A stretch of DNA of 60,463 bases from positions 1-60,463 of the forward strand of contig CAVSIB010000023.1 in the NCBI GenBank assembly GCA_963727835.1. The letters are read 5' to 3'. Positions within the stretch are counted from its first letter, which is position 1, and every line of letters begins with the position of its first letter. Made by a program: the position numbers and the translations under genes. The stretch comes from G026625185 sp963727835 (GTDB taxonomy: Bacteria; Desulfobacterota; WTBG01; JAGOGO01). This document shows positions 9,156-18,231 of the stretch, in pieces. The notes beneath the pieces are model-generated. The model searched no databases. It had not been told where the DNA came from and saw nothing but the letters and a program-made list of their open reading frames with translations.

Positions 9156-9751
9156 TTAAACTTTTTCTAAATATTCGGTGATCGCTTTATCATAGTGAGA
9201 AGTTAATTTAAAAACTTTCTTGGCTAAACGAAAACGGGTTTCCAAGGAAAGCGCGCCTCCGGATTTTTTCATCTCTTCGATAATTTTTTCATAATCCTGA
9301 GGGTCAGTTACCACGGCCACATCATGATAGTTTTTTGCTGATGAGCGTAGCATAGTAGGGCCACCAATATCAATATTTTCAATCGCCTCGTCCAGGGTGC
9401 AGTCTGGTTTGGCAACAGTTTTTTCAAAGGGATAAAGATTTACCACCACCAAATCAATTGGCTCGATGCCGTGGGTTTTCATTTGCTTCATATGTTCTGC
9501 ATTATCCCGTTTTCCTAACAAGGCACCATGAATTTTGGGATGGAGGGTTTTTATCCGCCCATCCATCATCTCGGGAAATCCGGTATAACGTGATACCTCC
9601 ATAACCGGGATTCCTGCTTCCTGAAGAGATCGAGCCGTCCCCCGGTTGAAAGAATCTGGATTCCCATCGCATGCAACGTTTGACCCAATTGTATAGCTCC
9701 GGTTTTGTCAGAAACACTGACTAGTGCGCGTTTAATTTTTACCTCTTTCAC
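9156..9751 (-). CDS. purH: stand-alone IMP cyclohydrolase domain of PurH, one homopolymer frameshift
   Basis: The protein covers only the N-terminal MGS-like/IMP cyclohydrolase half of PurH, which closes FAICAR to IMP: KIKRALVSVSDKTG, ILSTGG, YTGFPEMMDGRIKTLHPKIHG, NLYPFEKT, ENIDIGGPTMLRSSAKN, ending ITEYLEKV and a stop. The frame breaks at a run of five G near 9655; six G would give the canonical STGGTARSLQEAGIPV and one continuous frame of about 199 residues. The start is GTG 9751 with AAGGAGG upstream. After the stop there is no AICAR transformylase domain in any frame before purD, only about 70 bases away. The formyl-transfer step must therefore be encoded elsewhere, by a separate transformylase domain or PurP. 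Confidence 0.85.
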
Positions 9752-9799
9752 AGCAATTCCTCCTTAACTTATGTGAAATGATTTGTTGCTTTGCTATGC

Positions 9800-10969
9800 T
9801 CAATTTTTAACCTCGAACATAGTGCCGCCTTTTTTGTATATTCGTGGAACACGAGTGCTTATTCCACAAAGAATTTCATACGGTATGGTATCAGCCCATT
9901 GGGCAACTTCTTCGACAGAAATAGTAGCTTCTCCCTGACGCCCAAAAAGCACAACTTCCTCCTCTGGCTTTACTCCCGGAAGTTCGGTAACGTCAGCCAT
10001 AATTAAATCCATACAAACTGAACCTACGAGAGGCAACTTTTTACCTTGAATTAAAATTTTTCCCTGGTTAGAAAGCCGATAATGGTATCCATCGCCATAT
10101 CCAATAGCAATGGTGGCAATAAGGCTTTCGGTTTTCGTGTAAAAAGTACGGCTATAGCTTATGGGCGTTTCTGGGGGAACGGTTTTTATTTGGATGACGT
10201 GAGTTTTGAGGCTCATAACAGGTTTTAATGAGAGATGAGTATCCTTGAGATCATCCGAAGGATAGGCCCCATAGAGCATAAGCCCTGCCCTGACCATATT
10301 GAAATCAGGGATAAATTTTTCAATGATAGCTGAACTGTTGGCCATATGGATCAGGGGAGGATCAAAATGGAGCTTTCTTACAAGGGATAATGATTTTTTA
10401 AATTTTTTCGTTTGATCAGCCGTATAATTTCTGCTCTCTTTATCCCGAAGATGGGCAGAAGAAAAATGGGAAAGAACACCTTCCACTTTTAAGAAGTTAA
10501 CTGATTGAAGACTGGTGAAAAAATTTTCTGTTTGGTCAAACGGGACCCCCAACCGGTTCATACCCGTGTCTATTTTAATGTGAACCGGAAGCACGTGATT
10601 TTGTCTTTTCCCTTCAGCGTCAAGGGCACGGGCTAAAGCAAGGTCAAAGACCACGGGAGTGAGTCTAAAGGTAAAAATTTTTTTAACGTGAAAGGGAAAA
10701 ATCCCCCCTAAAATCAAAATGGGTTTTTGGATGCCGGCTTTACGAAGCTTAATTCCTTCTTCAATAAAGGCAACACCCAAAAAATCTACCCCCAGCGCCT
10801 CCAGTTCACGGGCAATACCAATTGCGCCATGACCGTAGGCATTGGCTTTTACGACAGCAAGAATTTTTTTCCCTTTTCCCCCTAACCTTCGGACTTGGGC
10901 TACGTTAAACGCCAAGGCGTCTAAATCAATTTCCGCTTGGGTAGGAGAGTGAGGTAATGTTTTCACCAT
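9800..10969 (-). CDS. alr: alanine racemase
   Basis: Alr is the PLP enzyme that makes D-alanine for peptidoglycan. The PLP lysine is K41 in AVVKANAYGHG. DTGMNRLGV, SHFSSA, GLMLYGAYPS, ATIAIGYGDGYHYRLSN and GSVCMDLIMADVT follow in the usual order, and YEILCGISTRVPRIY closes the C-terminal domain. At 389 residues it is a normal length. It is the first gene of the minus-strand purine block, with about 50 bases to purH. It is intact. Confidence 0.95.
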   Translation of the reverse strand: MVKTLPHSPTQAEIDLDALAFNVAQVRRLGGKGKKILAVVKANAYGHGAIGIARELEALGVDFLGVAFIEEGIKLRKAGIQKPILILGGIFPFHVKKIFTFRLTPVVFDLALARALDAEGKRQNHVLPVHIKIDTGMNRLGVPFDQTENFFTSLQSVNFLKVEGVLSHFSSAHLRDKESRNYTADQTKKFKKSLSLVRKLHFDPPLIHMANSSAIIEKFIPDFNMVRAGLMLYGAYPSDDLKDTHLSLKPVMSLKTHVIQIKTVPPETPISYSRTFYTKTESLIATIAIGYGDGYHYRLSNQGKILIQGKKLPLVGSVCMDLIMADVTELPGVKPEEEVVLFGRQGEATISVEEVAQWADTIPYEILCGISTRVPRIYKKGGTMFEVKN

Positions 10970-11456
10970 GAAACTCTCACGGTAATAGAAAAACTAGTTA
11001 AGGGGGGGACTATGTCAACAGGGCAAAGAGCTTGAAAAATTTGACCAAAAATCCCCTGCAAACAGGCTGTTGGGAAAAGTCATGCCAAATAGAATGTGCA
11101 TCCTAAAAGGGGCGAACCCCCTGCAATTCACCTTGGTTAGACGCACCTTTTAGGTGCGAAAACAGTTTTTCAACAGCCTGATAGATAGTTGAAAGGGAGT
11201 ATATATTTTTGTAATAGGTAAATCAATTATTCTGTGATAAAATCTAATTTTAATTTTTCAATACTAATTACTAATTTTCGGGCAGATTGCGGGTAAAAAA
11301 AGTAGGAAATTATTCTGTCTTAATGATGACGCCATAAAAAACAGTTCTTGCGCAGAAAAAAAGTGCAACTACTTTTATCAAACGCAGCAGCTTTTTAAGT
11401 GGTAATCTGAGCCGCGGGATTGGAGAAAATAAAAATTAGATGGTCAGAGGGAAATT
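10970..11456. other. intergenic region between alr and the TPR gene
   Basis: This divergent gap of about 490 bases contains the palindromic element at 11063-11180 (listed separately), flanked by A+T-rich sequence. I see no gene and no strong promoter match for the TPR gene. Confidence 0.6.
11063..11180. repeat. MITE-like palindromic element with nested inverted repeats
   Basis: CAGGCTGTTGGGAAAA at 11063-11078 is mirrored by TTTTTCAACAGCCTG at 11166-11180. Inside, GTGCATCCTAAAAGGGGCG (11096-11114) pairs imperfectly with ACGCACCTTTTAGGTGC (11141-11157), and GCACCTTTTAGGTGC is itself a small palindrome. The element has terminal inverted repeats and no coding capacity, as expected of a MITE or REP-like element. 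I see no second copy in the window. Confidence 0.6.
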
Positions 11457-13496
11457 ATGGAAAATGAGTTTCGCAGAAAACATGGTGAATTTGACTCTTC
11501 ACCCAAAAAAAATGAGTTTCGCAGAAAACATGGTGAATTTGACTCTTCACCCAAAAAAAGATTTTCAATCACAACCATTATTTTCTTTTTTTTGGGCGCA
11601 ATTACGCTCGCGGGATTTTTGCTTTTATTTTTTTTTCCGGACTTTGTTGATCAGGTTATACAAGGAGGGAGTTCTTTTTTTAAGACAAAGCCGACGTTGC
11701 ACCATGTGACAATAGATTTAAACGGAAAAGAAAAGGAGCTTCCCGACCAAGGTATTGTAGAAGTACAGTCAGGGGATAAACTAAACTTAGTGGATGTTGA
11801 CACCAGTGTGTTTTTTAACCGCGGCATAAATGCAGAGATCGAAAACATCCAGTCTGATATAGGGTTGAATGCATCAGTTGAGATTAATAAAATGGTTGAG
11901 GCAACTTTGAAATCTTCCCGCGATGGGCAGGGAAAAGAATTCCGTCTTAGTTTTCATAAAAATGGGGAAGCCTTTGGCTCTATCGGTATAAAAGTAGCTT
12001 TAACTGCGGCAGATTGGTTGACTTGGGGAGATGCCCAGAAAGAGGGTAAGGTAAAAATTAAATGCTACCAATTTGCAAAAAAAATATCTCCTGAAAATTC
12101 AGAAATAAATCTCCGTCTGGCGGAAACGTATAAAGCGGCAAAGGACCTGCAAGATTCTATCAGAGCTTATGAGGAAGCAGTAAAAGCAGATCCAAAAAAT
12201 ATGGATAATCTTCTGAGTCTGGAAGACCTTTATTCGAAAACCAAAAATAACGACGGTCTTATAATGACCTATGAGAGAATTGTAAAACTTGACCAAAAAA
12301 ATGCTACTGTTTATAACAACTTAGGCTATGCATATTTTAAAAAAGGGGATTTTAAGATGGCTGAAGGGGCCTATAATAAAGCTCTGGATATTAATCCCAG
12401 GGATGCTGATTTTAGGACCAATCTTGCCAAGGTATATGAACAGAATAAAAATTACCCCCAAGCTATCAAAGAATATGAAAAGGTTTTCTCTCAAAATCCC
12501 CAGAACAAAAATGTCCTTTATACCTTGATCGACCTTTATGGCGCAAAAAAAGATACTGATAACCTGATTAACACGTATGAGCGTCTTCTGAAGCTTGAAC
12601 CCAAAAATGCCACGCTTTACAACAACCTTGGATTTATTTACCAGGAGAAAAAAGAATGGAATAAGGCGATAGAATCTTTGCAAAAGGCGGTGAAGCTTAG
12701 TTCCAAAGACCCGACTTTCCGAAAGGCTTTAGCCAGCTGTTATTATGAAGCAGGCAAGAAGAATGAGGCGGTTAATGAGTATGAAAATTTTCTCTCACTT
12801 AAGCCCAATGATCGGGATACGCTTTATGCATTAGCTGATCTTCTTAAAAAAGAAAATGACAAAAGAAAACTGGTTAATGTTTATGAGCGGATTCTTAGTG
12901 TTGAGTCTAAAAACCACTTGGTAGAAAATAATCTGGCGGTGCTTTATGATGCACTGGGTAAGCGAGAACAGGCGCTAACCCATTACCGAAAGGCTCTTGT
13001 ATTAGCTCCAGAAAATAATGAATACCGAAAGAACTTAGCCCAATCTTTAGAAAAAATGGGAAAACTGAATGAGGCGATCGAGGTGTATGAAAAAGCACTC
13101 CAGATTAATCCTCGTGACGTCGACTCCCTTAATTCTTTGGCCGATCTCTATGTAAGGACGAATAATGAGAAAAAACTGCTAGAAGCGTATCAGAAAATTT
13201 TAAAGGTAGAACCTAATAAAGCAGACCTCCATGACAAGTTGGCCTCTCTTCTGGCTAAAAATAAGGAATTTGATGAAGCCATTCACCACTACCAGAAAGC
13301 AATTCAGCTTGCTCCTCAAAACTTCGCCTACCGGATTAACTTAGCTCGGGTTTACGAAAAGATGGGGGATTTAGAAAACGCGCTCGCGGAATATAAAACA
13401 GTTTACAAAATCAATCCCGAATCCCAGGGAGCAAAAGACAAGGTCCATGACCTTAATATAGAGATTTTAAGACGCAAACATACTGCTATTCCTTAA
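11457..13496 (+). CDS. membrane-anchored tetratricopeptide repeat protein
   Basis: This 679-residue scaffold protein has an N-terminal cytoplasmic segment of about 34 residues containing a perfect 16-residue duplication (NEFRRKHGEFDSSPKK twice). One strongly hydrophobic transmembrane segment follows (about 35-63), then a beta-rich linker with KELPDQGIVEVQSGDKLNLV. From about residue 185 to the end there is a long array of TPR units, for example YNNLGYAYFKKGDFKMAEGA and YRKNLAQSLEKMGKLNEAIE. The C-terminal part should lie outside the cytoplasmic membrane. The start is ATG 11457 after an AGAGGGAAATT sequence. A partner cannot be named; the downstream GTPase starts 7 bases after its stop. Confidence 0.8.
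   Translation: MENEFRRKHGEFDSSPKKNEFRRKHGEFDSSPKKRFSITTIIFFFLGAITLAGFLLLFFFPDFVDQVIQGGSSFFKTKPTLHHVTIDLNGKEKELPDQGIVEVQSGDKLNLVDVDTSVFFNRGINAEIENIQSDIGLNASVEINKMVEATLKSSRDGQGKEFRLSFHKNGEAFGSIGIKVALTAADWLTWGDAQKEGKVKIKCYQFAKKISPENSEINLRLAETYKAAKDLQDSIRAYEEAVKADPKNMDNLLSLEDLYSKTKNNDGLIMTYERIVKLDQKNATVYNNLGYAYFKKGDFKMAEGAYNKALDINPRDADFRTNLAKVYEQNKNYPQAIKEYEKVFSQNPQNKNVLYTLIDLYGAKKDTDNLINTYERLLKLEPKNATLYNNLGFIYQEKKEWNKAIESLQKAVKLSSKDPTFRKALASCYYEAGKKNEAVNEYENFLSLKPNDRDTLYALADLLKKENDKRKLVNVYERILSVESKNHLVENNLAVLYDALGKREQALTHYRKALVLAPENNEYRKNLAQSLEKMGKLNEAIEVYEKALQINPRDVDSLNSLADLYVRTNNEKKLLEAYQKILKVEPNKADLHDKLASLLAKNKEFDEAIHHYQKAIQLAPQNFAYRINLARVYEKMGDLENALAEYKTVYKINPESQGAKDKVHDLNIEILRRKHTAIP
11461..11556 (+). 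repeat. 48-bp perfect tandem duplication
   Basis: The 48 bases at 11461-11508 are repeated exactly at 11509-11556, adding 16 codons in frame near the start of the TPR gene. The perfect identity implies a very recent event (or an assembly duplication). Each copy ends in the run of A that starts the next, consistent with slippage. Confidence 0.9.
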
Positions 13497-13503
13497 TATC
13501 CCC

Positions 13504-14478
13504 ATGCCCGCAAACCTCACTCCGCAGTATTATGATGCTGAAAAAAATTATCGGCAGGCAAAAAATCCTTCCGAGAAAATTCTTGCCCTGGAAACCATGC
13601 TCGCGATAATGCCCAAGCATAAGGGAACTGACAAACTTCGGGCTGATTTAAGGCGCAAAATATCCCAGCTGAAAGAAGATACCCTAAAAAAATCAGGAGG
13701 GAAACGCGGCCAACTTTTTGACGTGATAAGAAGTGGGGCAGGGCAGGTTGTATTAATAGGGTTCCCTAATGCGGGGAAGTCCCAGCTGGTTGGTAGCTTA
13801 ACCCAAGCAAGACCTGAAGTTGGTGAGTATCCCTATACTACTCATTCCCCCGTCTCTGGAATGATGGAGTATAAAGATATAAAGATTCAGTTGGTGGATA
13901 TCCCCTCTGTTTTCGATGAATCGGCTCGGGGTTGGCTCATAAATGTTGTTCGGAATGCCGATGCTTTGCTTCTGATAGTTGATCTTATTGATGGACCGGG
14001 AATTCAGGTAGAACTGTTACTGGAAGAACTGGAAAAATATAAAGTTAGACCTGAATGGACGGTTAATGCGGAAGATGTTATCTTTTTGGGAAAAAAAATG
14101 ATGATCGTTGGAAATAAGCTCGATGCAGCAGAAGCAGCAAAAAACTTTCTTCTGGTTCAAGAAAAATTTTCCGCTTTTCACCCCGTTGCTGTCTCAACAG
14201 CGCAGGGGCAAAAGCTGGAGAACTTGAAGAACGAGATTTTCACGTTTCTTAAGATTATCAGGGCGTATACAAAAACCCCGGGAAAAGAGCCGGATTTAAA
14301 ACATCCGGTCATTTTAAAGAAGGGCAGCACAGTTTTGGACTTTGCTGCCGCGATTCATAAAGATTTTGTTGAGAAGCTTCTGTATGCTCGTATTTGGGGT
14401 TCAGAAAAATATAAAGGCCAACGAGTTCAAAGAGATCATTTTTTGGAGGATGGAGATATTATAGAACTTCACATTTAA
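13504..14478 (+). CDS. TGS-domain GTPase of the Obg/DRG family
   Basis: This 324-residue GTPase resembles DRG-like proteins. After a basic helical N-terminus (1-75), the G domain shows G1 GFPNAGKS at 86-93, TTHSP (G2) at about 112, VDIPSV (G3) at 131-136, NKLD (G4) and STAQG (G5). The C-terminal 65 residues are a TGS domain (GSTVLDFAAAIHKDFVEKL ... DHFLEDGDIIELHI). DRG/Obg proteins act on ribosomes or RNA. G3 has DIPSV in place of the common DTPG. It is probably co-transcribed with the TPR gene 7 bases upstream. The exact target is unknown. Confidence 0.85.
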   Translation: MPANLTPQYYDAEKNYRQAKNPSEKILALETMLAIMPKHKGTDKLRADLRRKISQLKEDTLKKSGGKRGQLFDVIRSGAGQVVLIGFPNAGKSQLVGSLTQARPEVGEYPYTTHSPVSGMMEYKDIKIQLVDIPSVFDESARGWLINVVRNADALLLIVDLIDGPGIQVELLLEELEKYKVRPEWTVNAEDVIFLGKKMMIVGNKLDAAEAAKNFLLVQEKFSAFHPVAVSTAQGQKLENLKNEIFTFLKIIRAYTKTPGKEPDLKHPVILKKGSTVLDFAAAIHKDFVEKLLYARIWGSEKYKGQRVQRDHFLEDGDIIELHI

Positions 14479-14492
14479 ACAGGCGTTGACGA

Positions 14493-15692
14493 CTATGGTT
14501 GCGAGCGCGAAGCATGTGCTTTCCATTCTTTGTTTTGATGTGACGTATCTTTTTGTGCCATAAGGTTCATAAACTGATCAGTAGCCGCTAAAATCGCTTG
14601 TCCCATCTGGTTCTGGAACTCGGTCTGTTTTAAGGCTTTCTCCTCAACTGGGTTGCTAATAAAACCAATCTCGATGAGCACCGAAGGCATTTCTGCAGTT
14701 TTTAAGACCCTGAAAGCAGCCTGCTTTGGTTTTTCAAATTTTATGGCGTGAACCTTTTCTATCTCTCTCAGAATCAAAGCTCCATAACGGAGACTGGAAT
14801 TGATGTTGTTGGTTAAAGCTAAGTCGAGTAGAGTAAGGTTGAGGTCATCATTTTCTGAAAAAGGGATGCCAACAATTAAATCTGAGGAATTTTCTTTTTC
14901 CGCTAAACAACGGGTCGCTTCATCACTTGCTCCCTTTAGAGATAGGCAATATACTGAAGTCCCTTGAGTTTGCTTTATATGGTTGCTGTCAGCATGGATA
15001 CTGATAAAGAGATCAGCATGGTAATTTTCGGCTATTTTTGTCCGTTCTTTTAAGGGGAGAAAATAATCTCCATTTCGGGTTAGCAAGGTTTGATATCCTG
15101 TTTTTTCATCAAACATCTTTTTTAACGTCCGGGCGAAGTTCAAAACAATATCCTTTTCCTTGGTTGTTCTTGGCCCAATCGCTCCCGGATCCTCTCCACC
15201 ATGACCTGGGTCAATCACAATTAATTTCTTATTTTTTGCTTCGGAAAGCATTGTTGCCCGATTTTTATCAGCACCATTGTTCAGATCCGGTCGGAAGAGA
15301 TTGATTGATAATCGTTGCGGTTTCTCCTCTGGGGAATTTTCAATAAAACAGATATGTTGCTCAACAGGCTGAACAACATCAAAGACAACTCTTAAAATAT
15401 TCTTTTCCAAATTTCCAAATCGGATTTGATTAACAATTCCATCTTTTATCGTGATATCCTGATTGGGGAAAGAAAGAGTTGTGTTATCAAAATCAACGAT
15501 AAATCGGTTGGGATTATCTAATGAGAAAGGTTTGTAAGGAACCTTGCCGCTTACATCCAGAAGAATGCTGGTGTGGTCTGGGGCTGACCAATATTGGATG
15601 CTAGTGATGTGATAATTTTCCTGGCCGAGTCCGAAAAAGGGACCCCCAAAAAACAATAAGATCATAATAGAATAAATAAAAATTCTTGTCAT
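14493..15692 (-). CDS. N-acetylmuramoyl-L-alanine amidase with AMIN domain
   Basis: This is a 399-residue periplasmic peptidoglycan amidase. A signal peptide occupies about residues 1-22. An AMIN domain follows (about 30-135: SILLDVSGKVPYKPFSLDNPNRFIVDF, IRFGNLEKNILRVVFDV), and then an Amidase_3 catalytic domain. The zinc ligands are in VIDPGHGGEDPG (His), KEKDIVLNFA (Glu) and SIHADSNH (His), and the catalytic Glu is in VLIEIGFISNP. AMIN directs such enzymes to septal peptidoglycan (AmiC type). It converges with the GTPase gene, 14 bases between stops, with no clear terminator. It is intact and of normal length. Confidence 0.93.
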   Translation of the reverse strand: MTRIFIYSIMILLFFGGPFFGLGQENYHITSIQYWSAPDHTSILLDVSGKVPYKPFSLDNPNRFIVDFDNTTLSFPNQDITIKDGIVNQIRFGNLEKNILRVVFDVVQPVEQHICFIENSPEEKPQRLSINLFRPDLNNGADKNRATMLSEAKNKKLIVIDPGHGGEDPGAIGPRTTKEKDIVLNFARTLKKMFDEKTGYQTLLTRNGDYFLPLKERTKIAENYHADLFISIHADSNHIKQTQGTSVYCLSLKGASDEATRCLAEKENSSDLIVGIPFSENDDLNLTLLDLALTNNINSSLRYGALILREIEKVHAIKFEKPKQAAFRVLKTAEMPSVLIEIGFISNPVEEKALKQTEFQNQMGQAILAATDQFMNLMAQKDTSHQNKEWKAHASRSQP

Positions 15693-16113
15693 GGTTTAAA
15701 ATATTTTTATAACAATTGGATTTTATTATTTAATAATATAGAAAATTTTTCATTTGTCAAGTGAAAGCCTCTGTTATTAAGTGATTCACTTTTTTGGTCG
15801 CCTTCCCTGATAAAACTGTCAAAAGGGGAAGCGGGAAGTGGAATAACGTGGGTAAACAGATTGTTAACCCTTGTGACTCTTAAAAGGATTTCAAGATTTA
15901 GCAGGCTTTTAATTGAAGGGGCTAAGGAAATTTTTTGTAATAGCGCTTCGCATTCATCACTCCTAACACGTTGGAAACTCCCGACATATTTTCATTGACA
16001 TACATTAGAATTTTAACTAAGTTAAAGCTATAAAATAGGATTTACGATAAAAAATGGGTTTATTTTCTTTTGGTCTATTATCGCAAAACATGTGTTCGGG
16101 TGATTAGTTCCCA
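15693..16113. other. intergenic region between amidase and HAD genes
   Basis: This is about 420 bases of divergent A+T-rich sequence. There is a near-perfect palindrome AAGTGATTCACTT at about 15779 and a TTGACA near 15996, but no convincing -10 box at proper spacing. I see no gene. Confidence 0.5.
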
Positions 16114-16758
16114 ATGAAGAATACCACACTCATTTCTTTTGACTTAGATGGCACCCTGGTTGAACCTACGTATATCAACTTAGTATGGGAAAGGGGAATC
16201 CCGGAGCTTTATGCCCAAAAAAATCACATCACCCTTGAACAAGCAACAGCAAAGGTAATGGGCGAATATGAACGAGTTGGGGATGGCGCTCTTATTTGGT
16301 ATGATATTAAGCACTGGTTTGATTTTTTTGATCTTCCGGGTGATTGGAAAGGCTTGCTGGAAGAACACCGCAAGGAAATTAGACTTTTCCCTGAAGTAAA
16401 AGAAGTGCTGGAGGAATTGAAAGAAGACTTTGAACTTATTGTTACCTCCAACGCAGCGCGGGAGTTTGTGGAAATGGAAATAAAGGAAACGGGAATCAGT
16501 CCTTATTTCAGGCGGATATTTTCAGCTACTTCAGATTTTGGACAGGTTAAAAAGATCCCACAATTCTATAAAAAGATTTGCGACATAATGGGGGTTTCCC
16601 CTTCTCAGATAATTCATGTTGGAGACCATTATGAATTTGACTTTTTAGTTCCTCAAAAGTTGGGCATGAAGGCCTATTATTTGGATCGAAATGGAACGAA
16701 GCCTAAAGATGGTTTTACGCTAAAAAACCTCAAAGGGTTTGTTCAACTGCTTAAGTAA
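16114..16758 (+). CDS. HAD-superfamily hydrolase (phosphatase-like)
   Basis: This 214-residue HAD hydrolase has motif I SFDLDGTLVEP (nucleophile Asp at residue 9), motif II IVTSNAAREF (Thr/Ser), a Lys before the second half and motif IV HVGDHYEFDFLVPQKLGMKAYYLDR. A helical cap fits between motifs I and II. These enzymes usually dephosphorylate small phosphorylated metabolites; the substrate is not evident. The gene stands apart on the plus strand, about 60 bases before the Rho-N-like gene. Confidence 0.85.
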   Translation: MKNTTLISFDLDGTLVEPTYINLVWERGIPELYAQKNHITLEQATAKVMGEYERVGDGALIWYDIKHWFDFFDLPGDWKGLLEEHRKEIRLFPEVKEVLEELKEDFELIVTSNAAREFVEMEIKETGISPYFRRIFSATSDFGQVKKIPQFYKKICDIMGVSPSQIIHVGDHYEFDFLVPQKLGMKAYYLDRNGTKPKDGFTLKNLKGFVQLLK

Positions 16759-16814
16759 TACAGGGGGGAGGACAATGTGATTCAATAAGCCTAAAAAAGA
16801 AATGAGGTGACGCG

Positions 16815-17132
16815 ATGGAAGAGAAGGATTTGGAAAAGTTAACTGCAACTAAACTGAGGGAAATTGCTAAACAGTACGAAGGAATTACCGGCGTCCACGC
16901 GATGAAAAAAGAGGAGCTTATTCATGCTATCCGTGAGGCCCGGGGAGAACCTCAGAAACCAGGGAAAAAAACGAAAGTTCATACCATAGGCAGCCTAAAA
17001 AAAAGAATCAAGAACTTAAAAGAGGAGAAAAACGCTGCCCTCAAAAAAGATAAAAAGACGATTACGGCTTTAAGGAGAAAGATTAAAAGGTATCGACGGC
17101 TAACGAGAAAGTTGGCTAAGGGGAAGTCATAA
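16815..17132 (+). CDS. small basic protein with Rho N-terminal/SAP-like helical domain
   Basis: The first ~45 residues (LEKLTATKLREIAKQYEGITGVHAMKKEELIHAIREA) match the Rho_N helix-extended-loop-helix fold, which binds nucleic acid. The remaining ~60 residues are a highly basic coiled-coil (SLKKRIKNLKEEKNAALKKDKK, ITALRRKIKRYRRLTRKLAK). A GAGGTGA ribosome-binding site precedes ATG 16815. It is likely an RNA- or DNA-binding protein. It lies just upstream of yqeY, a common arrangement in some uncultured lineages by my recollection only. Confidence 0.75.
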   Translation: MEEKDLEKLTATKLREIAKQYEGITGVHAMKKEELIHAIREARGEPQKPGKKTKVHTIGSLKKRIKNLKEEKNAALKKDKKTITALRRKIKRYRRLTRKLAKGKS

Positions 17133-17181
17133 AAACGTTTTTGCGTTTTGGTGTTTTTAAAGGAAATGTAAGGAAGGTGTT

Positions 17182-17619
17182 ATGAAAGAAAAACTTCGTT
17201 CTGAACTCCATAAGGCCATGAAAAATAAAGACTCCCTTCGCACGGGAACTATTCGGATGATGATGGCCGAACTCACCAACAAGGAGAAAGAGGGGAAACC
17301 GGTTGAGGAGCAGGATGTGCATAAGGTTTTTTTTGGGATGCTTCGTAAACGGGAAGAAGCAATTGAAGAGTTTACGAAAGCGAAACGGGATGATTTGGCT
17401 GAAAAAGAAAAAGCCGAGATGGAAATTATAAAAGAGTTTCTCCCCAAACAGATGAGCGAAGGGGAGATTAGAAAAGAAACCCGGATGGTTATTGCGGAGG
17501 TGGGCGCAAAAGACATGAAATCAATGGGGCAGGTGATGGGGATTCTCACCAAAAAATTAACCGGGAGAGCATCAGGGAGCGTTCTGAGTAAAATTGTAAA
17601 AGAAGAGCTTTCACAATAG
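17182..17619 (+). CDS. yqeY: GatB/YqeY-domain protein
   Basis: This 145-residue helical protein is homologous to the C-terminal tRNA-binding domain of GatB. It begins MKEKLRSELHKAMKNKDSLRTGTIRMMMAEL and has LRKREEAIEEF, EFLPKQMSE, and the C-terminal VMGILTKKLTGRASGSVLSKIVKEELSQ, all classic for the family. An AAGGAAGG ribosome-binding site precedes ATG 17182. The molecular role is not established, although a tRNA-related role is generally assumed. Confidence 0.93.
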   Translation: MKEKLRSELHKAMKNKDSLRTGTIRMMMAELTNKEKEGKPVEEQDVHKVFFGMLRKREEAIEEFTKAKRDDLAEKEKAEMEIIKEFLPKQMSEGEIRKETRMVIAEVGAKDMKSMGQVMGILTKKLTGRASGSVLSKIVKEELSQ

Positions 17620-17665
17620 CCCGCCCTTGGTTTGTGCACTTATAGGGGTTGGAAGGAAGACGATA

Positions 17666-18211
17666 GTGGCTCCAAACTTTCTTGACTTTGTTTTTCTTAT
17701 CTTTCTCATTGCCTGCTATTTTTTAAGCTCTCTTCGGGGGGGGAGCAAACAAATTTTTTCTTTAGCAGCCATTATCCTCTCCTTTGTGATTGCCGGCCGA
17801 AACTATTGGGATGTCGGTAAGGTTTTTCCCGAAAAAGTTTTTCCGGAAAGTTTTGCGGGAGCGGTAGGATTTGTGGTTGTTTTTCTTTTGGCCTTTGGTA
17901 TTGTCTCTTTGATTGGACGATTTCTGGATGGCATTTTTAAACAAATACATTTTGGTGTGATTGATCGCTTTGTAAGTATATCCATAGGAATACTTAAAGG
18001 GCTTACTTTGGGTTGTATGACAGTTGTCATTTTGATGCTAAACTACCCTGCAGATACTTTGATAGTAACCGATTCAATTATCAGCCCTTATATTCTTCCT
18101 GCTGCCCACAAATTCGTAACACTCCTTCCCCAAAAAGAACAAGAGGAGTTTTTTGGCAAAGAAGCTGACCTCCAGAAATTCTGGGGAAAAAATAAGGGAA
18201 AAAGAAAGTAG
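17666..18211 (+). CDS. cvpA: CvpA-family inner-membrane protein
   Basis: This protein has about four hydrophobic segments: FLDFVFLIFLIACYFLSSLRGG, FSLAAIILSFVIAG, VGFVVVFLLAFGIVSLIGRFLDG and ISIGILKGLTLGCMTVVILML. Together they match the colicin V production family (PF02674), whose direct role is unclear but linked to envelope homeostasis. I choose GTG 17666, preceded by GGAAGGAAG; an ATG at 17627 would add 13 residues of unlikely sequence close to the yqeY stop. It is followed by hisI. Confidence 0.8.
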   Translation: MAPNFLDFVFLIFLIACYFLSSLRGGSKQIFSLAAIILSFVIAGRNYWDVGKVFPEKVFPESFAGAVGFVVVFLLAFGIVSLIGRFLDGIFKQIHFGVIDRFVSISIGILKGLTLGCMTVVILMLNYPADTLIVTDSIISPYILPAAHKFVTLLPQKEQEEFFGKEADLQKFWGKNKGKRK

Positions 18212-18231
18212 TATGTAAATGACGAGGACTT

